A stretch of 64,000 nucleotides of DNA from Castanea sativa (lineage: Eukaryota; Streptophyta; Magnoliopsida; Fagales; Fagaceae): positions 38,677,634 through 38,741,633 of the forward strand of contig NC_134014.1 in the NCBI RefSeq assembly GCF_040712315.1. Reading direction: 5' to 3'. Shown piece after piece: positions 54,967 through 64,000 of this stretch. Under the pieces are notes generated by a model. That model was given only the letters and a program-made list of their open reading frames with translations. It was not told where the DNA came from and did no database searches. Numbering within the stretch: the first letter of the stretch is position 1; every line of letters begins with the position of its first letter. The position numbers were made by a program, and so were the translations under genes.

Positions 54967-57949
54967 CTTTTTGCAAAAAACAACAAGAACGGAAAGTATT
55001 TTTCCTGAAAAGTGAAAACTATGGGTAGAATATACGAATTTCGAACGTGAATTCCTGTTAGTAGAGCCAGATGCCACTCGTTGTAAAAAGAGATTTTTAT
55101 TCGTTTTCCTTTTTTTCTGTTTTTGTGAAAACAAAAATAGATTATTATATAGTGCTCAAGTATATTCTAATTTCCCCGAATCGTAAAGTCAAGTGGTAGA
55201 AGACAATATGGCACATAATAACCAATAACAATTAACATATATATATATATATATATATATACAAATACATATCCTTCACACGTGAAGAAGTATCAGACGA
55301 GACACGAGAGCCTGATAGAGTGGGCCCCTACTTTGTAAGGCTTATTGACCTTCAAGGCCCAAGGCCCTTTCACTATCAGTCTGCGTCCACGTGCCATTAT
55401 CACTGTCAAAGTTTTCCAGACAAAATAGAGACGTGCCGACTTTTCATTGGTTTAAACAGACTAAGAAAAGTGTCTGACTCGGACTCTAATCTGACGGCTC
55501 TGCTTTGGGAACCATCACATTATTTGATCAATTGGCTGATTAATAGCTCCTAAACTGTGGTTAATTAATTGTGACCCTTGTTAGGTTAAGTAAACTTGGG
55601 TTTAATTAAATTAAAGTTAACCGGCAAAAGCGGAGGCCTCCCGGCATTGAGGTGGGTCCCATTGTCGTGGCACAACACCGCATTGTCTGTGGCTCTAAAG
55701 CAAAGTTCCCCCACAGTTTTCATTTTTTTAAGACTATACTTTTGGCCACCGTCACTTTCATCCTACATTATACCACACATACTATTGTCATGCATAGACA
55801 TGTATAAAATTGTAGACTATTCATAAAATAAAAAAAATAAAAAAGAGTATAACATTATAGACTGAATTTTATCCTCTAGACTTTACCAAATCCTAATATA
55901 GTACTAAAATACATTGTCTTTTTGTAGGGTAAGGGATATATAAAAATATAATAAACTCAATCAAAATTAAAATTAATTCAATTGAAAGTACTTTAGGCAA
56001 AACCCAATGGGTTCGTCCCTCACTCATGGTTTTTTGAAGGCAAGATTTTTATCACGAACTCTCTAAGTTCGATTGTCTTCATTAACATTCAATGATTTAT
56101 CTAATTTCTCAACGAGAAATGTCAAGTTGAATGGTGAAATTGATTGCTATTACTCTCTATTAGGACTTTGTCAACAACATGAGAAATGAGTTGATAAAGG
56201 ATAGCGGTCATAGAAAAATGATTTTATATCATTGTTACACATTTACGTGTAGGATTTACGTTCATATGAGTCTTGTTATATACTTATATGTATAATGATG
56301 ACAACAAACATTAACTCTTGTTCTTAATAAAAACCATACCAACTATTATCAAGGAAAAAGAGTTTGTTTTTATGTAAGATAAGCATAATTAACACAACCT
56401 ATATCATAAAGGCATTCAAGTTGCATCTAAACTAAATCTATGGTGGATAGATAAGAGATTTCTATATTGAAGTATCAATTGAAAAAAATCATAAGCAAAT
56501 TTAAAGAATAAAAAAAGGTTGGTTTAGCAAGCAGGATTTTACCCAGAGGGGAATTCTTTATGTTTATTGAATGGAAGAATTTTTTTTCCATCTATTTGAA
56601 TTTGATACAGCATACATGGAGAATCGCTATTTAAAATAGAAAAAAAAAAAATTAAACACTACCATTTTTTTGTTGTTGTTAATATAACCCTAACAATCGG
56701 ATATAGATGCATATTATAATAGTAAATGAAAATTTCAAATAGAAGTTCATTGAAATATTCTTTTAATAAAGTAAATTGCCTTTGATTCTTGAATAATCAA
56801 CATCACTTCTTTGATTGTACCAAAAAAATCATTTTATGGGGAAGAGACCAATGTCAATAATTATGATTTTACTAATAAATAATTCCTCAGTATCTTATTC
56901 ATATATAACATTACTTTTTAATAAATACTAACATTAAATTTTTTTTAATAAATATGATAAAATTTGATAACTTATAACAACGTATGTGATTTGATCTATG
57001 TCCTTTTTCAACAATAAAATATTATAGTAGTTGTGTTAATAGGAACTCACAAGCCACAACTTCAATATCAATTTTTGATATGAAGGTCATTTGTTGAATT
57101 TTTCTTTGAAATTTTAGAAAGTATTCCTCATAAGGTTTAGTATTTATTGGGGGAGGGGTTTAGGTTAGTCAAATAAGGAGAGAAATACATTAATAAACTT
57201 GATTTGTTCTATACTCCATTACTCCTTATTAAAAAAAAAAAAAAAATATATATATATATAACAGATGTGATTTGATTTATATTCATTATTCAACTATAAA
57301 GATTCTAGTAGTTATGTTAATAGGAATTCACAACTTTAATATCAACTTTTAAATAAGAAGGTCCTTTATTGAAATTTTCTTTTGAAATTCTAGAAAGTAT
57401 TCCTCATAAAGGTTTAGTATTTGTTGTGGGGAGGGGGTTTAGGTCAGTCAAAGGAGTAGAGAAATAAGTACATTCTATTTCTAACATAATTTGAAGCAGA
57501 GAATTTATTATACATATGTACGAGTTACAAGTCCATTATTTTTTTTGGAGAGAATCTCGTGAAGTCCTAAAGTTGAAAGTCGTATTTCTGTTCCGTTCTA
57601 ATGTTAATGGTTACAAAGTGACGTGGGGTGATGCGAGCGAGAGTTATGAATGATGGGATGGACATGTAGGTAGCAGTGGCATGCATATAATGTGAGACGA
57701 AGAAAAGAGACACTGTAACCAAGCGTGCAAGACTAGTGACAGTTTTAATGATGCGAAGAAGAGACCAAGGTTTATACCAACAAAATTTTTGACTTTGAAA
57801 AAACGAATTAAAGAAAGAGAGAGAGAGAAGGGGTAATGATGGAAAAGGGCAAAAAGTGAGAAGAGAGAGAGAGAGTGAGGAGGTTAGCCACTCACCAGCC
57901 GGCAAACCGACTTAATATGCCGCTTTCTTGTCCCCCAATCACAATTCTT
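54781..57949. other. Intergenic AT-rich DNA without a recognisable gene
   Basis: (TA)n tracts at about 54930-54964, 55237-55260 and 57246-57260. A G-box-like CCACGTGCC occurs at 55387-55395. Related sequence occurs twice, at about 57100-57180 and 57390-57460 (AAAGTATTCCTCATAA.GGTTTAGTATTT...TTAGGT.AGTCAAA), showing an old ~275-bp duplication. No coding region found. Confidence 0.55.
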
Positions 57950-58109
57950 CCCCCTGTTTTCCTCTGTCCCCTCTCCTCTCCTTTCTTTTTCTAATCTTAT
58001 AAAAACTCTTTCATTAAATGCTCCTTACGTTACTTTACAACGACTCCATTTCTCTTTCCCTCTCGATTCTCATTCTTCTGCTGCTGCTTTCTCTCCAAAT
58101 TATATCTAA
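57950..58109 (+). promoter_or_regulatory. Promoter/leader-like segment ending at a MITE insertion
   Basis: A pyrimidine-rich stretch, TATAAAAA at 57998-58005, then a CT-rich leader-like run (CTCTTTCATT, CTCTTTCCCTCTCG, CTTCTGCTGCTGCTTTCTCTCC) that ends exactly where the MITE at 58110 begins. It resembles a core promoter and 5' UTR, but no coding region follows within 5 kb. Could drive a non-coding RNA, or a gene beyond the window through a long leader intron. Confidence 0.3.
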
Positions 58110-58487
58110 GAACATCCACAGCAGTGGAGCTAAAAATTTAGCAATTTAACTCCATCAAAAATTATTTTATCTATTTTACTTACACACATGCTGCAGCAGT
58201 GGATCTATTTTAGCTTTCAACATAATAAAATAATATAAACATCACAATAAAATAATATATCTACCACAATAAAATAATACATCTCACTACAATAAAAACA
58301 CCACAATAAAAAGGTAACGTGAACACAAAATAAAAAATTAATTTTTTTTTTAACAGTGCACATCTATAGATAGATGTCAGAAGAATGAAATTTAAAAAAA
58401 TATAGATGAAATTTCTCGCATCTTTTTGGTGTTTTGGTGGAGCTAAAATAACTATATAGCTATTTAGCTCCACTGCTGCAAATACTC
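58110..58487 (-). mobile_element. PIF/Harbinger MITE with TAA duplication (378 bp)
   Basis: Left end GAACATCCACAGCAGTGGAG, right end CTCCACTGCTGCAAATACTC; TAA at 58107-58109 and 58488-58490. Same family as 31692-33077: its left part matches the right part of that element in reverse complement (CATGCTGCAGCAGTGGATC; ACAATAAAATAATATAT). No coding capacity. Confidence 0.88.
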
Positions 58488-58490
58488 TAA

Positions 58491-58839
58491 AGTAATTTAC
58501 AAAAATATATATATATATATATTTTATATCTTTTTATTGTAAATTTTGAAAATTTAAAATATTGAATGGTATATTATTAATATACATATTAAATTTCATT
58601 TAAATTAGATACATTTTACTATTTGATCACTGATCTTATTTTTTAAATAATTTTATATCACAAAAAATATTTGATTAATAATATATTTAATGATTTTTAA
58701 ATTTTTTTTATAAAATAAAGAATATAATAAAATAAAATAATTTAATAGTTAAATTTTTAAATTTACATCAAATAAAAATATATTAAAAAGAATTATGTCT
58801 TTCTTTTGAAAATTGATACTGCATTATTTATTTTTTTCG
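58491..58839. other. Very AT-rich spacer
   Basis: Almost entirely A and T, with a (TA)n tract at about 58506-58522. Nothing else seen. Confidence 0.5.
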
Positions 58840-59031
58840 GATCATGAGCTATATCATTCTATCTCAAAACTAATTCGCACAGGTAAAAGTTGAATTGTGT
58901 TCAGATCATGAGCTATATCATTCTATCTCAAAACTAATTCGCGCAGATAAAAGTTGAATTGTGTTCAGATCATAAACTATATCATTTTATCTCAAAATTA
59001 ATTCGCGCGGGTAAAAGTTGAATTGTGGTCC
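58840..59031. repeat. Three tandem 64-bp repeats
   Basis: Units start GATCAT[GA]A[GA]CTATATCATT at 58840, 58904 and 58968. All contain ATCTCAAAA.TAATTCGC[AG]C and AAAAGTTGAATTGTG. Exact 64-bp spacing and few substitutions indicate recent local duplication. Non-coding. Confidence 0.92.
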
Positions 59032-59437
59032 TAATAATTTTTAAAAGCCAAAAATTGCGAAAACAATCCCACCTGAGGTACTGGAACTGGACATTGTGCA
59101 ATAAGAGAAAGGTGGCAGTGGTAGAGCGATTGTCATTTGTCGAATTTATTACAAAAAAGACGTGATATGCCAATACAATTTTGTTTTGGATCAAAATGTC
59201 AACCTGGTATAATAAATTTTAAGATATATATATATATATTAAAAAAAAAAATAATGCGTCCCTTCTCAAAATAATAATAATAATAATGTGTCAAATTTTA
59301 AATATAATTAAAAAATAATAATTATGTTTATATATAGCATTTAGCACTTTTTATTTTTTATTTTTATTTATTTTTTGGAGAAAAAAGCAGTTAGCACTTA
59401 GCATCACGTTGAACAAAATTTGTTTGCAAAAGAAATA

Positions 59438-59788
59438 TTTCATCCGTCCCACTTTATTTATTTGTCTTCTATTTTATTTTGAGATGTTTCAAAATGCTGT
59501 CTTGTTTCTAAAAATAAAATTAATTAATTTACTAATATTTCTATTATACTCCTACTTTATTTTTAAAACTATTTAAAAAGAAAACTAACAAATATTTAAA
59601 AAATCAATCTAATTAAGACACTTTTTTAGTTGCCTTATTAAGAATACTTCTTTTTTAAAAAACTTGATAAATTTATTTAAGGGCAATTTTGTAAATTTAT
59701 ACATTTTTATAAAGCAAACAAGACAATAAATGATATTCTTTTAAAAAATTTGACTTTTTAAACAGGACAAATAAAGTGAGACGAAGGG
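59438..59788. mobile_element. Stowaway-like (Tc1/mariner) MITE, 351 bp, TA duplication
   Basis: The left end TTTCATCCGTCCCACTTTAT and the inverted right end CCCTTCGTCTCACTTTAT are the CCCTCCGTCCCA-type termini of Stowaway elements; TA flanks both sides. The interior is AT-rich and non-coding (GTTTCTAAAAATAAAATTAA, GACTTTTTAAACAGGACAAA). Confidence 0.8.
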
Positions 59789-59790
59789 TA

Positions 59791-62056
59791 ATATATATGC
59801 TTTTTATCGATCATTGAATATTTCAAATGTTTAGGGACATTTTGGTAATTGAGGCAATGGACTTAATTTATGAGCCAGGACTGGGACTGGCGTGGTTGAA
59901 TTTGATATATTTGACCAAACAAGAACCTGGTGTTTTTCCGTCTTCCCAATTATTATTTCTGCGACCACCACTTTGCTGCTGGTTATTACGTCTTCAAAAA
60001 TGTTGATTAAAAATTATACTTTACTTGCCATTATTATATAGTTGAAACTCACGTCTTTAAGGAAAGGTAGATGAAGTTTACACTCGGACCGTTTCCTTTC
60101 TACTTGTATGAATCCACAGTACATGCCACCATACATAATGAACTGTGCGTTCTTTTTCACTGTAAGGTGTTTTCGTAATCTCCAGGCATTATAGAACCAA
60201 AAATATCAAGGAGACGTTAGGATATTTTGGACCAAAAATACTGGATAATTATGAAAATAATAAAAGAATCCCGTATTTTGCTAAATTTCTTATAACCAAA
60301 TATATACTCTACTTAAAAAAAAAAAAAATAAAAAAAACTTAGTTAAGAGTCTCGTTTGAGTCGTTTGAGTGTTTCCAACAAAATTATTAGGAAAATCTAT
60401 AGTTTCGAGATTGAGTTATTTATTTATTTATTAAATCTTGATGGGTCTAACATCACATTTTTGTGGATTTATCACTGCCACTTTTTGATCTCTTCTTAAT
60501 CATAATTTGTTACTTCAATAATTTGAGTTTAAGCGACAAAATAAATGATAAGGGAGGGGTATGTATATTGTATTGGTCATACTGGATTGCGTTTAAGGTA
60601 CTTTTCGATCTAGCTTAATCTCTTCAAGTTGAGGAATCTTCAATTTTGGCTGAGTTGAGTTCATTTTGTCAAGTCTAATAAAGAAATCGAGTTTACATTA
60701 AGCTATTTAAATTCAGTATTCAATAAATTGTTATAATTTCTACAATTTAGTAGAAAAATTACTCTTTTCTATAAAAATTAAGTCTCAAAATACCAAATAA
60801 ATCAAACAAATGAATTTAGACAAAGTATGAAAAATTAGAAATAAATGAAACTAACAAATTTAAAATTAATGCCTATATATTTTTAAAAGCGTGGGTTGCA
60901 TGAAGTTATGTATTGTAAGTTGAAAATTTTGCAAACCTAAACCCGAGCCAACCCAAACTTCAAAATGATAACCTAGCTTAACTCAACTAACACATCAAAC
61001 CATGAAAATCTAACCCAGAGTTGAGTCAGGATGGTGGGTTGAATGCACACCTCTAGATAAGAGGTCGCGTCTTGGACATGAGAAGGCATATTATGCATAT
61101 GTCATATGCTTCCTCTTGCTTATAGCATGTAGATTTCACCCAAGTGTGAGTTTCACATATTGTGATCAAGAGAATATATGAGATGATTACTTAGAGAGGG
61201 CACAAGTGCGTTTTTAGGGAAATTATCTTGCTTAGTAGGCATGACATAAGGAGGCATGATTAGTGATGTTCCATTGTAATTAAAGGTTGATGTCACACAT
61301 GAGAATGCTTTCCTCAAAACACTCACATTTAGTTTTACAATCTGTCGTTTACCTAAATGGTTGAGTGTTGTAGTTAGTATTATTTTTTTAAATGCTCCAC
61401 ATCTTGCTTTGCATTATTTTTTAAAATTTTGAAGGAAAAACAAAAAATATATCGTGCACATTATCAATGCCAATCATTGTAGCATTTCTTTTGTTATATG
61501 ATTTTTATATAGTTTTTTTACCGAAAAAACTCAAAATATGAATCGACATGGATTGGTGATGTAGACTTTAGGCTGTTAAAATATGAATTGACATTGGTTA
61601 TAAATAAGTAACTAGAATTCTCTATTAGATCTTAAACTCGCTCATCGTGGCTAAGGCATTGGCTCAATGCATATAAGTTAGACAACTCCTTGAAGTTGTC
61701 TAAGTAGTCCATGAGGAGGAGTAAGTGTTGCCACCAACGTTGACCAAACAATTAATTGAGATGGTGAGCAAATTCACCCTTGAAGTTGTAGAGGACCAGC
61801 TGTTGGGGGCATGGGGAATGGGCCTAGCAAAAGGGGGCAACGGGAGGAGAAGGGATGAAAAGTGGGTAGTCGTGGCGGAAAAAAATTAAAAGAATTCATT
61901 ATAATATTTTACAAAGTTGCATAAGAAAATAAAGAATGAGATATAAGTTGTATCTAAGATATAATAATTAAAAGATACAAAAGTAATGTACTTAAAAAAA
62001 AAAGGATTTTGAATGGTATGCATATGTTCACTAGCAATAAATCATTGTGTGACATA
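59791..62056. other. Intergenic DNA without a recognisable gene
   Basis: AT-rich; no open frame with a domain and no transposon ends seen before the solo LTR at 62062. Confidence 0.5.
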
Positions 62057-62061
62057 TCAAT

Positions 62062-62858
62062 TGTGGAAGGGATAAGATTCAAGTATAGAATATAGCCTGT
62101 GAGCCCAATCCGAGGAGGTGGAAGAACTTGTCCCCACATTAGTCCTGAACTAGTAAATAAATGAGAACCCGAGGATAAGGGTCAAAAAGGCTAACCGCCT
62201 GAGGGTAAGGCCAAGGAGCGAGCACTCCTCAAGAAGCGTAAGGCAGGCCACTTGCACAAGAAAATAGAATATCAAAGAAGATGGTAGAGAAATGCAAGCA
62301 AAGAAAAAGAGAAATATCCATATAAAGTAACTATCATCTCCGCATTCAATGCTTTGTACCAACTCAGCTGGCTGCATTAATGGAGAAATAACATTTGAAC
62401 AGTACTTTCACAGCTTGTAGCACATTCTACCACCTCTAGCAAAACCTTGATGAAACAAGCATTCAAAGGAAGATTTGTGATTGTACAAGTGGAGGGTTAT
62501 AATACAATTCAGTTAGCTATATGTGTGTGTGTATATATATATATATATAAACCCCTCCAGAAAGGAGGACAAAAAAACTGAGAAGAAAAACACACACTCT
62601 GCAACATTACATTGTAACCGAGACGGAATATTATATGAACAATTCCTCCTCGACCTTATTTGAGGAAGTGTTAATCCCAAATTCTGTTCCTTTTTTAAGA
62701 ACCACTTGAGGGTTTTTTCTTCAATAATTTAGCCGCTAAAACCATACAAGCAAATCAAGATTGAACTTGTAAACTCTTTTTCTAACAAATTAATTGTAGT
62801 AGACTGTTATATACAAACAACCTACTCTAACAGGACTTAGCTGGTGGGGGTCCTTACA
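62062..62858 (-). mobile_element. Solo LTR 4 (797 bp), reverse orientation, TSD TCAAT
   Basis: Flanked by TCAAT at 62057-62061 and 62859-62863. On the - strand it starts TGTAAGGACCCCC and ends CCCTTCCACA. The family core appears inverted at 62371-62400 (GCTGCATTAATGG...TTTGAAC), and TCCTCCTTTCTGGAGGGG precedes a TATA run at about 62532-62549 on the - strand. No internal region. Same family as the LTRs at 2286, 27160 and 50887, but more diverged. Confidence 0.8.
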
Positions 62859-62863
62859 TCAAT

Positions 62864-63880
62864 AATGATAAATTAATAACTGATTTTAAATTTTAAGTGA
62901 CAAGAAAATCTTGCTCGTTTCATTTCAAGCCTCCAAAACAGTGACAGGCGTCCACTAATGCACGTGAGCTTATCGTTAGAAATCTGTTTCTTTGGCAAGG
63001 TTAGGCGATTTTACTTTCCCTAATTACGCAATGCCCCTACCCTTTTACAGAAATAGCAACTAGTATAGGTGTATAGCAAAGAGGAATAACCAAAAAAGCA
63101 AAAATCATAACGAACACAGGGCAGACTTGTCATTTTATGCAAACCAGGGCAAATTCGACTTTCACCTACAGACCAGCGGATTTTAGCCCGAACTAGAAAT
63201 TAGATAATGCCGGAATCAGCAACTATATATATTTCGTACATCTTTTTTCTCATCCTCAATCCCAACTACAAAAAATATAAATTTAAAAATAAAGTCTCTT
63301 ACAAAAGTCACAAACATTATACTTTGCCGTACATCCCAAATTGACGGACCTTGATCATTCCTAACTTTCAATCAGAGCCGTTCGATCAAGTTGCCCTTCT
63401 ATGTTAATATTATCAAGCAAACCGTTTATCTTCTCTGAAATTGTACATAAAAAAAAAAAAAAAAAGTTAACGGATGTTAGGGATATTGAATTTAATAAAT
63501 GTTTTTAGAAATTTTTCATAGAAAAAAATTATTTTTTTATATTTATTATAAAAGTAATATCAATATTTTTAAAGAGAGTTTTAACTTAAAATATTTATAA
63601 TTATGATAACTCTTTCTCATTGGTCAAATAAGATTTATCCAAATTTCTTATTTCATTATAAAAAATTTTTATTCTAAAAAATTATAAAAAATTTTACTAA
63701 TTAAATTAATTAGAACTTACGTATCAATATTTTTTTTTTAAATAATTTATTAAGGTCGTGTGAAGGCGCAAGGGTATCCTTGAAAAAAAGAAAAAAGGAA
63801 AAAAAAGAAAAAGAGGCCTAACTTTTGCACTATTTGCCGTTTTACCACTTTCCGTATTTTTAATTTGTACATAGCTTCGG
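62864..63880. other. Intergenic DNA upstream of a probable next gene
   Basis: AT-rich, with a CACGTGAGC-type G-box core at 62961-62966 (CACGTG) and poly-A runs. No gene recognised. Confidence 0.45.
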
Positions 63881-64000
63881 GTTTCTCGTTGAACACAGCC
63901 TCAAGCTTTTTGTTGCTTTCTGCTTAATGGAAGGGTCTTGAGCTTTTCTCTTCACTCTCTCTCTCTCTCTCTCTCTTGCTTCTGCGTTTCAATCTCTTCG
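63880..64000 (+). promoter_or_regulatory. CT-rich 5'UTR-like sequence at the right edge
   Basis: TCTTTTCTCTTCACT is followed by a CT repeat (about 63953-63974) and TTGCTTCTGCGTTTCAATCTCTTCG at the window end. This is the typical look of a plant 5' leader, suggesting a + strand gene that starts just outside. No reading frame is visible inside the window. Confidence 0.4.

Noticed and set aside
57567..57905. 112-codon frame on the - strand
   Set aside because: Low complexity from CT/GA repeats, no domain, and it runs against the promoter-like sequence next to it.
58840..59031. Regular repeats considered as a CRISPR-like array
   Set aside because: Units are contiguous without spacers in a plant nuclear genome; simple tandem duplication.

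Overview
This is a plant nuclear genome window. The AT-rich sequence, introns, AATAAA signal and dense transposon content point to a woody eudicot. The bHLH93-type gene fits Fagales (oak or chestnut relatives), but that family-level guess is inference. Only three host protein-coding genes are supported: (1) a bHLH93/NFL-type transcription factor, four exons, + strand, 7802-9188; (2) a nuclear SANT/Myb-domain protein with repeated RRSPRF motifs, two exons, - strand, 12072-15341; (3) a small membrane-anchored, proline-rich-tailed protein like Arabidopsis At5g65660, two exons, - strand, 29823-30420. Genes 1 and 3 resemble near neighbours in Arabidopsis (At5g65640 and At5g65660), so the window is probably one ancestral gene block stretched by transposons.

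Most of the rest is mobile DNA, often with exact target-site duplications (TSDs). A Copia element on the - strand (16181-21580, TSD GGTTT) has nearly identical LTRs but broken genes. A Tat-like Ty3/gypsy element on the - strand (33132-38393, TSD CTAAA) has lost its integrase core and most of its 3' LTR. A short-LTR Copia element on the + strand (40602-45043, TSD AAAAT) lacks most of gag. A much older Copia relic lies at about 3720-5660, and a truncated Tat-like LTR at 1-419. An L1-type LINE on the - strand (about 49629-52872) is split by a solo LTR. Four solo LTRs of one family (2286-3039, 27160-27938, 50887-51582 on +; 62062-62858 on -) each have a 5-bp TSD and a shared core.

DNA transposons include PIF/Harbinger-type elements with TTA/TAA duplications (31692-33077, 53310-54777, 58110-58487), a Stowaway-like MITE (59438-59788), several hAT-like foldbacks, and a possible MULE-like element into which the first Copia inserted. 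Local tandem duplications occur at 13355-13737 (inside an intron), 25296-25702, 26056-26415, 48173-48302 and 58840-59030. The right edge ends in CT-rich, 5'UTR-like sequence suggesting another gene just outside. No rRNA, tRNA, CRISPR or organellar sequence was recognised. No new multi-gene system was found. The most unusual items are the RRSPRF-repeat SANT protein, the composite Harbinger element carrying a GC-rich minisatellite and a perfect palindrome, and the solo-LTR family.
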